This document shows, in pieces, positions 24,501 to 36,919 of a stretch of DNA of 64,000 nt. Where the stretch lies: NCBI GenBank assembly GCA_963922205.1, contig CAWUHX010000005.1, positions 1,178,001 through 1,242,000 of the forward strand, in the 5' to 3' direction. Position numbers and translations under genes: made by a program. The notes beneath the pieces were generated by a model. The model was not told where the DNA came from. It saw only the letters and a program-made list of their open reading frames with translations, and made no database searches. Source of the stretch: Romanomermis culicivorax (Eukaryota > Nematoda > Enoplea > Mermithida > Mermithidae). Numbering within the stretch: position 1 is the stretch's first letter; the number at the start of each line of letters is the position of its first letter.

Positions 24501-24741
24501 TACTCATGAGTCATGAAAATTGGGGAGTGATCTTTTCATAATCAGTGAAGATGAACATATGGCCCATGACCACACACATTGATCATTGCAATAAATTACT
24601 ACAATAGCCATATGTCAAATTTCTAAAGGACACAACAAGTGTTTCTCAATCCATTTTGTTGTCAAAAATTGTGAAATTTCCAGGCAGTGGACATTTTTAG
24701 GCCTAAGTTGACTCTCATACCTCAGCCGGTCAAGCTGGAAC

Positions 24742-24890
24742 ATTGGTATGGATTTTAAACATACTAATGGATGAAATTCTGACAGTTGACCCTAGAATGT
24801 TTTCTCCACAGAACATGTAGGCTTGAGGTCAGTTATCTGCAATCTGACTGTCAAAATATTGAACTCCTCATTGGTGAGAGTGAGATATGA
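24742..24890 (+). repeat. R1 partial copy (start only)
   Basis: ATTGGTATGGATTTTAAACA followed by the same opening as R1 copy 1 (TTCTGACAGTTGACCCTAG). It extends about 150 bp and then diverges. Confidence 0.75.
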
Positions 24891-25809
24891 TCAGCATATT
24901 GCACTATTCGTCAATATAGCATTTTCAACAATGCTGCATATAATGCTAAAAAGTAGAACATCCCGCCTTTTTCATTTGCTGGGCTATGAATAATTAAGCT
25001 TTTTATTAGCTTATTGCTATAGGTTATAGTTTCTGAAAGGGCAATTCTTCAGCTTTAAAAATATGTAAAATATGCACCATGTATATATTAAGGTTCTATT
25101 GTCACTTTTTGATTAAACTATCCTAACTTTACTTTCTATACCATTACAAGATCACTTTTTGCCCTTGTTGCTGGTCAGTTTTTCAGGCAACAAATTTGAT
25201 TGGTTTGTCCCATCACTAAGGTTGTTACAGATTCAGAAAGAGGGAACCCTGGCAAATCAGAATTAGGCAAAATTTTTATTATTAGATGAAATTTTGATTT
25301 GTCACTTTTAGGTTAAAGTGTTTTAGATCATTCAAAATTGGAATAACCCCGCCTGTTTCAGTATAAGGTAGGGGCTATGCACGTCATTCCTTCAAGTGTA
25401 TATCTATTATGTAAGTATAGCATAAAAGGAACCTGTTCAAAATAATACAGATTGCAATGGGTAGTGGGTGTATGTGGAAGATGTGCTAGCATGTCTTATA
25501 AACAGGTTGCAAAAAATCAATTAATTTTTAACAAGCAAACAAAAATTTTTAAAATATCACCTTCAAAATTCTTGGGAAAAAGAGCTGGCATGTTGCATAG
25601 GTGGTGCTGTAACAGTTGGGTATTTGCAATCTGCAAATTTTTGTTGGTGCAATAGAAATATTTTGTTATTGTCACGTCATTAAATTCTCGAAACAGTTCT
25701 TGGCAATACGGCCATAAAGCAGCATGGCTGCTCAAAAAAATGGAAAAATGGTTCCCATAAATGCTTTAATGCTAAATGCATAAATTCAGGGTGTAATATC
25801 TTTTTTTGG
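24891..25809. other. no gene recognised
   Basis: AT-rich sequence without recognisable coding content or terminal repeats. Confidence 0.4.
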
Positions 25810-28340
25810 ATAAATTATGCAAATCTTTCAGATCCAATTTTCGGCCTCCAATGCAAATAACTCGATTTCTGCATCGGACCACAGGACTGGCTTTAGCTAT
25901 TGCCTATAATGCTGCACAACTTGATTCCATAACAATTGTTTTAACATCAATTGACATCAATCCATCAAATTGTGCAAGATCCAGAGATTCAAAAATTACA
26001 AGTTTATCCTTCTCAAATAGATGGGGCCATTCGAGCCCATTTCCACCCATTTTAATTTTGAATTTAATATTAATGCTCCGACCCTTTTTTCTGCTTATAA
26101 GTTTAATTGCGGTTTCAAGTTGATTGATTCGTTCACAATTTTGAAGGTCCAAGAAGCTCATGGACTAACAAATCGAACAGGGCATCTGTAACACAGAGAA
26201 ACTAGTGCAAAATATCAGGCACATGGTCATAAACGTCAATTGTGTCAAATATTCCTAATCATGAACAATTAAGCTTGTCTTTGTTATTTTTTGGCAAAGC
26301 TGATTTAAGTGTAATTTCCGCAATGCTTTGTTTACTAACTTGGGTATGGACTTTAGGTAAGTCATTCTTATGTCCATAACAGTAAACCCAGAGATGAGCT
26401 CCCATAACGCTATAAAGTCCAAGCACAATTAAAAGAAATTTCATATCGCCTGCAATTCCAAATTTAATTCCAATCCATTCAGAAAAAGTTGGAAGTTCAA
26501 TTCCATTGTGTTGTAAAGTTTTAAGTTCTAACAAAATTGATTCCATAGCATATGAAATAGTATCATAAGTCTCCTTCTCATGGAATAGAACAACCCAGTG
26601 AAGCTGACAAATCTCCTGTAATGCTAAAGGTGATTCTTCCAAAATGCTAATTGCAAAATTAACATGGCTATGCTTTCGTCCAATTACAGTTTTGTCATCA
26701 CCGAGTTTCAAATGTAGAGTTTTAGTACTAGATAAAAGTCGCTGGAAATCAGGATCATTTGATATATTAAGCTTCATCAAATGGATTAAGCTTACTTCTG
26801 CACCACAGAGGTTTTTAATTGGCAAAATGTTTAGCAGTAAATTCATCTGGTGCTGAACAGATTTAATTTGCCATAATTTTGGTATTGGAATTGTTTTTGA
26901 TAAACGCTGATAATCTGGATCAGATATCCTAGTACTGTCCTAAAATCGTGTAATTGCTAAAATACCAGCTGATTTTTCATCATTATGAAGTGATACGAAA
27001 TGAGCTCAACCAGTAGTGCATTCTCACTGTAATTGATTCTACAATATATGGCCATTTTTCAAGCTGACCAGTAAGTAAGTTTTAAAGAATTGTGCCGAAT
27101 TTTTCCAAGAAGTGAATGTCTATGTGCACGACTTTTTGCAGCAGAAACCACAATATTGGGCATTTTAATAGGTGATGAAAGTACAATAAGCTGTCTTGGT
27201 GTGATTTCATATGAGTAAATAGTTAATTTCCAATTGCCCTTTAAAAATAAATCAAAATTAAATTTTTGGCGTCCCCCTTTAATTTTTTTGTCATTGTTTA
27301 ATTAAATTAAGTAGTACATGATGAAAACAATTTATTATGCATTCAGAACATTTTAAAATCCAATTTTGCTCAATACGAATTTCATTATTATGCAAAACGT
27401 TCCTATCATGGGGAAGATAATATTCATTAATATTTTCCACAATTTCATTACACAAAAGATAAGTATTGGAATTATCAATGCAATCAAAAAAATTTGCAAA
27501 AAGTTCTTTTTTAAATAATATTGTTTTCTACATTTTGCCAAGGAGTGTGGCAAAGAAGGGGTTTCAGTTCGGCAATCCTGGAAAATATAACATTGATGCA
27601 ACTTGGTCGAACAGTTTCAACTGGGAAGGCTATATTTCCATCAAGCTGGAAGTCAGATAATTTTTTTGATGAAATTTAATAAAAATGCTATTAGGAGCAA
27701 TGTAACAAAAATCCTTATTTGTATTATTAATCCTGTAGGACCGCAAATCTCTACCTAAGTATGCTGACAATCAAGAATTCAGAATTTTGTATTTTCTGTA
27801 ATGGTTGTCGCACTCTGGGTGGTAGCGTCTATACCACCAACTGCACAGCCCTGCATTGCCTGTTGCAACTGCAGCAGTACCCATCACAAAAATCCGGGTC
27901 TGGGCCCGTGACTTGGATGAGCAACATCAAGTCTACGGGTTCAGAGGAAAATGTACCATGGCACCTTTTGTGCATCGTCACATTTCCATATTTTAATTTA
28001 GTCCCTCGAGTCGATTTCATTAACTTGGCAAATACATCATAATCAATAGGGACCAATGTTTCTACCTTTGGACGAGATATAGGGCCAAGTTGAAGTAAAT
28101 TTCTAATTAAAAATCCGAAGTTTTGCTTAAAACCAAAACCTTGCTCGTGGTTAAATTCCACAGGTTACTTTTTCGTTTCGGTAAAAAAATCACTTTTGTA
28201 AATCCAAGTATCTTCCATCTGTGGGTACCCAATCCAGTGGACTTTAAAGTGGTCCTTCTTCGCAGTGGTCCTTCTTTCTTGAACATTTTCAAAAAATTAG
28301 GAAGTCTGTATATAAATAACATACTATAAAACAACAAGAA
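25810..28340 (-). pseudogene. transposase-like gene of an unnamed family, decayed
   Basis: The longest frame is 26259-26846 (195 residues). It has a strand with two aspartates (LKLGDDKTVIG, residues 47-56), an E-x-Y spacer (FHEKETYDTIS) and AGDMKFLLIVLGL (132-144), followed by YCYGHKND. This layout of an Asp-bearing strand, G-D-x-K-F-L and a C-x-x-H/K end occurs in a large family of repeated invertebrate proteins that I read as RNase H-fold transposases. Pieces downstream in the same direction continue it (VYDHVPDILH; FDGLMSIDVKTI at 25904-26161). Upstream frames at 27829-28161 (EQGFGFKQNFGFLIRNLL and a C-rich end) and 28107-28337 could be its N-terminal part. Several stops and frame changes break it. 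The family assignment is an inference. Confidence 0.5.
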
Positions 28341-31019
28341 AACATGTTGACAAAGGCCGATGTATGGTAATCAGTAACCCTGATCCTTAATCCTGAGTTC
28401 CTGACCCAATAAGAATCAGGAATGAAAGGACTTGGTAAAGTTGTCCTTAACGGCCCTATATTTAAGGATCGAGATGACTACATGACAAATGTTTTACAGT
28501 AAGATTAGATATTGAGATGCGTAAGTTGTATAAGAGAAGATGATCAGACAGTAGATTTTGAACATTTTATTGATTACATTTTTTGTTTGGGTTTATGTTG
28601 CACATGTTTACATACATGTGTTTACTTTATTTTGTTTGCGGTTTTTTTGTGATATTTTAATTCCCCTTAATTAATCTTCTTTTAATTTTAAATTTTAAAA
28701 TTTTATAATTTTAAATTTTACAATTTTATAATTTTCAATTTTAAAATTTTATAATTTTAAATTCAGTTTTTAGTTATTGTTTTTTTTAGTTTTTGCCAAT
28801 TTCACTTAATTTTGCACTTCAATTACCCGAAAATGGAACTAGGATTATGCGCAGGCTTAAGTCTTACCCATCTAATGAGTATTTACTGTAGCCTGTAGCT
28901 TCCGGGATCCCTTAAAAGTACTGAAGACTTGCACTTTGTTACTGACATCAGGAAAGCCATCGTTTCCCCCATCAGATGGACATCAGGAACACCTTTCCTT
29001 ATCAGGTCAGGAATGCTGTCCCGATCCTGATTTCAGGATTACAGATTGCATCACAATCGAAAATTTAGGGAAGGAGCTTTCCTGACTCGGGAAAGGCTAA
29101 TTTTCTAAGGATCAGAATGACTATACATTGGCCTCAACCTGAGACCCTGATTACTGTAGCAAGTGATGAATATTTTTGGGATCTGTAACATGATGAGTTG
29201 ACAGTATGTGTATAATTACGATTTATTCTACCAAGCAAGAAAACTAATTCTGTTTACAGAGAGTACGTACTTTGACATGAAAATATTTCCTTGGATGCTT
29301 TGCTCATGGAATCCGTCATCCCTTGGGAAAATTTATTACCTTTGAAATAAAACGGTAATATACAGGTGGATGCGTGTAATGCATTCAAATGTATCAAAAG
29401 CTGAACAGTAAAATTATTCCAATTAGTTTCATGACAATAAAAAATAATGAAATCATTAAATGCAATATTCGAATTCGCACAATGTGAAATGCAGATTCAT
29501 AAATTAGGCACGAATTTACAAATCACTTGAATTTTGCTCAGAACAAGAACATACTGATGATGAAAACCTGATAAAAATTTCGAAATGTGAAATATTTAGC
29601 ATTTTATGCAAAAGCCAAAAATATAGGTCTATTCCCGATTCTCGAGTGAGCCATTCTCAATTGAGCTAATTTCCAATTGGGTGATTCCAAACGAGCGATC
29701 GAAAATGTAACAGCACTTTCTTCATATTTTCTTTCTTTACCTAACATTTTTCTTGTCATCTACTTTTTTTGGCCATGAAACTACACATTACAAGTTGTTA
29801 TTTTGAATAACCGTAGTTTCTTGAATAATTCTTGTACAGTTCGACATGATTGAGTCTTTCATTGTTGTGAGTGTGAAAATCTTCAAGAGAATGCTGAAAC
29901 AAACAAAACATCAAGAGAAGGGAAACGTCAACATAAAAGGAAGACAGTGACAAGAAAGAAGAAGCAACATAGAGAAAGCAGCAAGAAAGAAAGAAAAAAA
30001 TGTGAAAGAGAACAAAAAAGAAAAAATCCAGAGCGATTAAAAGCAAAAAACTAAGATGAAAAATAATGAAGAAAAATCACAGAGGATAAAATTATGTAGA
30101 AAAAAAATTGTATAAGAACTAGTGATGTATTGAGCCGAGAATTTTAAGAATATCGGGTTCGGGCGCAAAATTTTAGGAATATCGGGTCCAGTTTCAAAAT
30201 TTTAAGAATATTGGGTCTGCATCCAGCAAAATAGTTGGGTAATTTCGGGTCTCATTTTGGGTAGGGGTCCATTATATTTTTCCACATCTGTGTGACTTTA
30301 TTTAGAAACAATTTCGGAGATTTGATCAACTGATCGATCGACCTATGATGTGTTGGAAATTAATTATATCTAAAAATGATATATTTTGAGTGGTTTTGTA
30401 TGCTGATTATTTTGACAGCGTAGATTCGGCACAAATATCTGAATCCCCATACCTACAGTATTCCAAAATTTGGAAGTATGACATTTTTTGGCATTTTTCA
30501 TTCTCTGAGTTTGGAAATATAAATCTTCAAAAAAGGTTTTGGATCATGGTAAAACTAGTAAAGCTTAGTAAAGTTAGATCACAACAATAAAGATCAATTA
30601 TTCATAGACAACTTATGCCATAACTGAGAAACGTTGACCCCTGATATTCTTGAACATTCACAATTATGCAAAATATCATGGAGAGGGGTTACATAATGCA
30701 GCAAAATATATAGTTGATAAATTAAACTTACAAAAATGTGCTCAGCTATAAGTTCTCTGGCAACATTCTGATGGATTTAGCATACTGCTAGAAAAATGAT
30801 ACAAAGCTTCTTCTGTATTGGCTGTTGAGAAGCTGGATTATTCACATTTTGTCCTGCTTCTGAAAAATCGAAAAAAACTGACCCTACTTGATGTTTGACA
30901 GAATGTTTTCTGTTTATTCATAATCTAAATGAAATAAAGTGAATTCGTCTATGCTCTGCTTGTACTCTTAATGGCTATTTTCTTGATATTTTCTAGATAC
31001 TCTCAATGTAGAAAGTTGT
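28341..31019. other. gene-poor region with low-complexity tracts
   Basis: No gene recognised. A run of alternating A and T blocks (TTTTAAATTTTAAAATTTTA type) lies at about 28671-28765. At 29880-30055 the plus strand reads as a Lys/Arg/Glu-rich stretch (KRKTVTRKKKQHRESSKKER) with no recognisable domain; it may be an exon remnant or chance A/G-rich DNA. Short copies of TCCTGATCCTTAATCCTGA-like sequence occur in both orientations near 28380-29160. Confidence 0.45.
30142..30231. repeat. three 29-31 bp tandem units
   Basis: TTTTAAGAATATCGGGT occurs at 30142, 30171 (one change) and 30200 (one change), each followed by a variable stretch ending in AAAA. Confidence 0.85.
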
Positions 31020-31769
31020 TCCTGAACAGTCATTTGGGCAGCCAGGTGTGGGTGTTCCAAGCTGCAGTAGATTGATGTTGGGGCATAAGTCAGCTGAGAT
31101 ATTTCATCAATTCAATGAAGAATCCATATGCCTATTAATGTTTAATTCTCGAAAAATTCGGGAACTTGGAATCAATGAAACAGATGTTTTCATGGAAAGT
31201 TTGTCAAATGAATCACACACTGAATATGGTGCTCAACAACCAAAAACAACCACATCTACAATGATTGATGAAAGTACATTGTGAGATAATTTGTCCAACA
31301 AAGGAGTAGGGCATCAAGGTGGAATTTCAAAAAACTGTTTCATCAATGCTGCATCTGATGTTTGAACCAGTGCAATGACTAAGGGGAAGCTATTTCCACT
31401 TTCAATCATGTCAATTCGATGATCGTTGTATATGTTGTACTTTGTGTATACATATGGAGTTTCGGCAAGCATGTCTGGTGATATAGTGTTATAACCAATT
31501 ACAAAGTATGAACTACAAAAATGATAGCTGGATAAATTTGCGAATAAACTAATGTGTGTCCTCGGATCTGATCGTTCAGCTGGCTTCATTATTAATAAAT
31601 AGTAATTATCTAAGGATTTATGTGCTTTCTGGAAACTGTTGCGATGAGATTCAATAAATTGGCCAGTTTCAGGGTAATTTGGAGAACACAAATTGATTTC
31701 ACTAATCCAAACTGGAGACAGGTCAGAAAGCACTGGCAAAAGGAAAATAGCAGCAAGTAATAAGAGCAT
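31020..31769 (-). pseudogene. secreted-protein-like gene (possible lamin-tail-type domain), broken
   Basis: A 151-residue minus-strand frame opens with a clear signal peptide (MLLLLAAIFLLPVLS). VWISEINLCSPNYPETGQFI follows, resembling the start of lamin-tail-like domains (a strand, then an E-F-I-E type motif). After the frame ends at 31314, a plausible acceptor (ATCATTGTAG) precedes a second piece (about 31255-31020) that reads DVVVFGC, then stop, then APYSVCDSFDKLS. It ends LLQLGTPTPGCPNDCSG, again typical of extracellular lamin-tail-like proteins. Three in-frame stops in the second piece argue for a pseudogene. The domain call rests on short motifs and is tentative; the signal peptide is clear. 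Confidence 0.45.
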
Positions 31770-31919
31770 TACTGAATCTCAAACATACAGTGTGTTTAAT
31801 AAAATATCAGCATCCCTCATAAGCAAAAGAATCATTCCTGTTTTCTATCAATGGAAAGAATCTCCATATATTAATTATAACCAGATCATGTCTTCACAGA
31901 TTCAGCAAATAATATGACA

Positions 31920-32884
31920 CCAGGAAATAATACCCTATAGACAAGTATGCCAAAAATAAACTTCATCTCCTTCAATAAGTGAACCTCACAATAGGACTAG
32001 AAAATTTTATAAATTAAATATTTTTCATTGGTCCAATTTTTTGCTTAGGATAGGTTGTTTATAGTTTATAAACAAAAAAGTAAAAAACTGGTTCAGCAGA
32101 ATATAACTTTTGACGTCACTTTCTGCAAATTTTGTCCCTATGCTCCTTGTTTTCGGTTCTAATATCCAGATAGAGAACCAATATTTTTAACAAATGCAAA
32201 ATGCTAAATGCAAAAAAATGAAGAAAAATTATTGATTCTTGAGCAATTTTCAGGGTTTTACATTCTGTGAATCTCTGTAGCTTCTCAAGGGGTATTCAAA
32301 TCACGATCCTGCTTTCACAGCTACTGGAGGAATGTATGAATAAAAGAATGAAAAGATAAAATTCTGCAGCATGGTAGGTGAAGGTGTTCGCGAGTGCCTC
32401 TAAGCAGGATTTATATTCACTTTTGCCTCTAATTTTTGACTGTTCAAACTTTCTTGCAGAGTGTAAAAAATTTGCTTGTGAAAAAATTAAAACATCAAAC
32501 TATAGCCTGTTAGTTAATTGATAATTCTACAGTATAGGTAATAAATATATCAAAAAGGGCAGACAACCGCCACCTGGCAAATACAAAGATTTCTACGAAA
32601 TCTTCATAAGTATGCCTTCTTCAGAGCAGTGCAGCTCCCAAAACAGTACAAAAATGTTGATGAAAATTTAACCATAGCAGTAAAAATAGATGGGCTACAA
32701 TATAATATAGTAAAATTCTGCAGCTTCCGATGGGAAGGTGCTCAGGAGTGCCCATAAATCAAATTTTTTCAATTTTGACAGCTCATTTTTGACACCTTAA
32801 ACTTCATGAAAAAGTGTAATATGCAATTATTAACTGTAAATAAAACATTAAGAGGGAGCTTATTCTCTCCTCTACAAAAGGAAT
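31920..32884. other. no gene; diverged internal repeat
   Basis: AAATTCTGCAGC...AAGGTG...GAGTGCC occurs at about 32358-32400 and 32708-32752 with similar following sequence, a diverged duplication about 350 bp apart. No gene recognised. Confidence 0.5.
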
Positions 32885-35300
32885 ATTCATTGTTTTTATC
32901 CTTGATCATCGAACAATATTTCTGCATTTTAGCTACTACACCTTATTTTTCCATTTTGTTTGCCCATGCTTATTAGATTGTGAAATCCAGGATGAAGTAC
33001 TGCTTCTGTCTGTGAAATCCAAAATTTAAACTGTAACCATCACTCATTTGTGTTGTCCAATGAAATATATACTTCTGTTTGAAGTGTTGTATCTTTTTAC
33101 CTAGGCATCGTAGAAAGATATTTTAGGATGCATTATTTAACATTTTTGAACTGCTTTTTTGTTCAAAAAAAGCTGCTTTTTTGCAGAATTTTTTGCACCT
33201 GACCGGTTCTTTAATGTGAGTTAAGAAATTTGGTCAACACAGCTGTAAATTTAGTCAACTTTGAATAGAGATTTCATTGGACGTTTATTTACACATTTTT
33301 CTGAATTTATTTAATTTTTCAATTTTTTTACAAACTTTATTATTATCATTGTCCAAACAAACTGTGTTCCAAATATGTTCAAAGACAAATCCTTGGGAGA
33401 ATTCAATACCTCTGGTGATGAATATCTAGTGGACTATGCTGAGGATATAAAAAATCATTAGAAGATAAGGAAAAACAATGTTAGACATGCAAAATGTTGC
33501 CTAATTATCCACCAATGAGAGGATACTCACATTGGAAGATGAATTTTTCGAATATTAATATTTGAACTTTATTTTTTCATGTTGAGATTGTAAAATTTTA
33601 TTGACAAAGTAAAGCAGGCATAATCTATACACTGCTTAATTATCATGAAAATTTTTATGAAAAAAATAATTAATTATCACCTCAAGGGACTGTAACGCCC
33701 GTTTTCTACTCTGTAATTTTACTTGAGTCAACAAGTCGTCCAGGGGCGGCACACGATAAACAATACGAGAAAAAAGCAATAATTGACAATGATACGCAAA
33801 TAAAGAACTCGCTGACGGCTTTCTTTAGCGTCCACGCACAAAAATAAAAACCGTCTCAAGCTTCCAAACGCGATTTGCATAAAACGAAACACTAATAAAA
33901 ATCTCAATAAAAGTCCGTCTTTTTCGGGTTCTCTTGTCTTTTATACCGATTCTTTGGTCCACGCCCTTGCGTCGTGGGGGGTGGGCTTCCGTCGGCTGGC
34001 CTAACTTATCGCTGCTTTGCTTACCTGTTTCCCCCTACTGTATGCTTCTTTAGCCAGGCCTCTTGCTTTAATTTATTCTTGATTCCCCCGCTTACATGCT
34101 TTATTCTACAGTACACTTTGCCGCCTCTATATTTTTTAGTTTTTCGGTTTTCCATGCATTCCTCCTAAATCTTCTGTCTGGGTGGAATTTCTGTACTTTC
34201 TACATGGGCAGGTGTGTTTACTCGTTTGGAGGGAATTATTGTACCTACAAAATTTGTATTTTCATGTGCATTAGGAGGGCCAGGTGCCAATGTGCAAATA
34301 ATTATCTGCGTCTTCAATTGGGTCAATGGGGTGTGGGACGATCAAAATAAAGTGCTTCACTTGAATTTGTAAGAATGTTTGGGTGTGAATTCCAGACACC
34401 CTTGGGACGATAGATTATAATATTAATTTATATTTGAAAATGAATATCACATACTGTACAATTTGTATTTACATTAATGCTTCAGCATGTACGTTACAGG
34501 ACAAAGAAAGTTTAATGTCAAAAGGTCAATGCTTCGATGCAAATTTTTGCAGAATTTCCCAATGTTTATTGATTTCCAGGTTTCTCATTGTTTTCATTGA
34601 AATACTACATCCTCAATTTGAGCAACTGGCCCTCCTACTTCAGAATATCAGAATAAAGTACTGATGCATGATGCATGGTTTGGGCCAAATATTCATTTCT
34701 TGAAGCAGTTCATCTATTCAATTGTGAACAATTTTGAATGTCAATGCATGATTCCAAATTCCTGAAATGGAGGTCATTTCGAAGCTGTTATCACAAATAA
34801 GATTGACTGACATATTGACAATAATAACTATAATCGTAATAACTAAATTCTCTTTATCTCTTGAACTACATTCTATAACAAGTGCAAGAAATGCTGAAGA
34901 TTGATGTGCTCAATATGGATAATTAAGATGGCTACTATAAATTCAGCCTCTGAGTGGAAATACGAAGAGGTAGCAAAACAGTGGAGCATTTCAAACTTCA
35001 TTCTTTAGCCTGGAAAACATTTCTTTTTCACAATAACCTTTGAAGGCAGACGAGTTTGGCAGCAGATCAGCCTGTTAATTTAGCCTTAGAATCATATTCA
35101 TACCATTATTCCAATCACTCTCAAGATTGAGAGAAAGTACCTTAACTTTTATTGAGGAGGAAATAACAGAGCTTTGAATTCATTCACCATGCAAACGTCA
35201 TATGAAGTTATTTGACTGAGAATTAATGACGTTTCATCAGATTTAAGGTGTATAGCTTAGCTGGCCCAGTCATTTGTAACCAGGATGACCTAATAAATTT
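32885..35300 (-). repeat. long dispersed repeat R1, copy 2 (inverted, interrupted by LTR)
   Basis: Reverse-complement copy of 22540-24500. It is interrupted by a solo LTR at 33691-34498 and lacks the part corresponding to about 22600-22880. With copy 3 (35816-36640, forward) it makes a head-to-head inverted repeat around a spacer of about 500 bp. Confidence 0.8.
33691..34498 (-). mobile_element. solo LTR, 808 bp
   Basis: The insertion in R1 copy 2 begins TGTAACG and ends CGTTACA, a perfect 7-bp inverted TG...CA terminus. It is flanked by a 4-bp duplication GGAC (33687-33690 and 34499-34502). R1 copy 1 shows the uninterrupted target (GGGATAAG on its reverse strand, about 23630). On the minus strand a TATA box (TATAAAAG, 33937-33944) lies about two thirds along, which sets the promoter orientation. 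No internal retroelement genes adjoin it, so it is a solo LTR left by recombination. The 4-bp duplication fits a Gypsy-type element but does not prove it. Confidence 0.85.
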
Positions 35301-35760
35301 AGAAGAGACATGCCAGAAAACAAGTGAATGGTCAGCTGAGAGAGAATGTATGACACATTATACTGTAGGTTAAATTTCTGTTACTGTAATAATCAAACGA
35401 CCACCAATGAAGGTAGCTTTAGAAAAAAACCTAAACTGTGCACAAATTCAAAAATTGACAGGAATGACCAAAAGTGTTGTAAAAAGCTGAAAATCCAACA
35501 TTATGTGACAATACATTTCAGTTTTTTAAGTTTCTGTGAAACATGGCTCCCTGTTTGAAAAAAAACAGAAAAAAGAGAAAGCCCAAGCTCTAGTCGATTT
35601 GGACAATGAAACGTGGTCCTTCACCAATACCAAAAAATTAGAAAGAAGTCCCATCGACAAAGGGCAAAAAGGTTTTGTAACATTGCCGAATATTGGACGA
35701 ATTTCTTGAGTTGTGAGGGCAATAAGCAATTCCATCACATGATTATCTGACATCCATACA
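35300..35760 (+). repeat. repeat R2, uninterrupted copy (Harbinger empty site)
   Basis: Matches 53277-53482 joined to 56061-56300, the two halves of the copy split by Harbinger. The single TAT at 35502-35504 (CATTATGTGACAATACATTTC) is the unoccupied target. The right half contains a decayed frame (KKEKAQALVDLDNETW) matching the frame at 56102. Confidence 0.9.
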
Positions 35761-35815
35761 AAATGTCCAAGCCGATATGTTTCAGACATTGAATTTGTTC
35801 AGGAGTTATTATAAT

Positions 35816-36640
35816 ATTGGTATGGATTTCAAACATGCTAGTGGATGAAATTCTGAGAGTTTATCATAGAATGTTTTCTCTATAGAACATGTAGGCTGGC
35901 AGTCAGTTATTGGCAAGCTGACTCTCAAAATCTAGAACTCCTCATTGATGAGGATGAACTATGATGCACTGTATTCATTTCCTCTAGGCCATCCTGGTTA
36001 TAAATGACTAGGCCAACTTAGCAATACACCTTCAATCTGATGAAACATGAATATTATTTTGTGATCTTTTTATGCAGGCTCCACACATCACACAAAGTTC
36101 AAACTGGCGCAAAAGCTATGTGAAAATAGTTTTGTGAACATGAAAGCTGCAGGAGTCTTCAGTCGAAATTCTAGCAGATAGCTCTTCTAAATGATCTTTT
36201 GCTCTGTTGGAAAACTCACAACCTATATGTACTCATCTTTCAAGTATGTTGAAAGAGGTATTTTGGTTATTCCCTCTCTGAACAAGTGATGATCAGCCAT
36301 CTTGGACTATGTGATGTGATCATTTCACTGTATCATTAATTTTCAGTCAAATAACTTTGTACTTGATATGATCGTTTGCATGGCGAATGAATTCAAAGCT
36401 CTGTTATTTCCTCCTCAATAAAAATTAAGCTCCTTCCTCTCGATCTCAGGAGTTATTGGAATAATGGCATGAATATGATTCTAACGCTAAAGTAACAGGC
36501 TGATCTGCTGCAAAATCCTCTGGCTTCAAACGTTAATGTGAAAAAGAAATGTTTCCCAGGCTAAATGATGAAGCTTGAATTGCTTGACTGTTTTGCTACC
36601 TGTCTTATGGGAATGAAAGACTTTATATTGTCAGCCAAAA
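35816..36640 (+). repeat. long dispersed repeat R1, copy 3
   Basis: Forward copy of 22411-23190, starting ATTGGTATGGATTTCAAACA and ending near TGACTGTTTTGCTACCT. Confidence 0.8.
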
Positions 36641-36919
36641 ATTTGATGAAAAAATGAGGATTCAGAGAGATTACCAAAGTGAGTTTCCTGAAAACAAAGA
36701 ATAATAAAAGTTTTCAAGTTTTCAAACAAAGTTGGTATTTTTTCGGAAATTCTCTCTCCTATGTTGCACACATTATATGTGGCAACCCTCAGATTATTTA
36801 TGCAACCAAATTAGTTTGAAAGTGTCCTATGTAACACAGGTTGTTGTTGAGGCGAAGGGTTGTCTAAAGGTCTATTTTCAGTATAGTAGAAGACAGATTT
36901 GAAGGGGTTTCCTCAATGT

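Noticed and set aside
28671..28765. Possible matrix-attachment or replication-origin-like AT tract
   Set aside because: AT blocks alone are not evidence in a genome this AT-rich.
33974..34350. Plus-strand frames rich in aromatic residues
   Set aside because: They lie within the solo LTR, which is non-coding.
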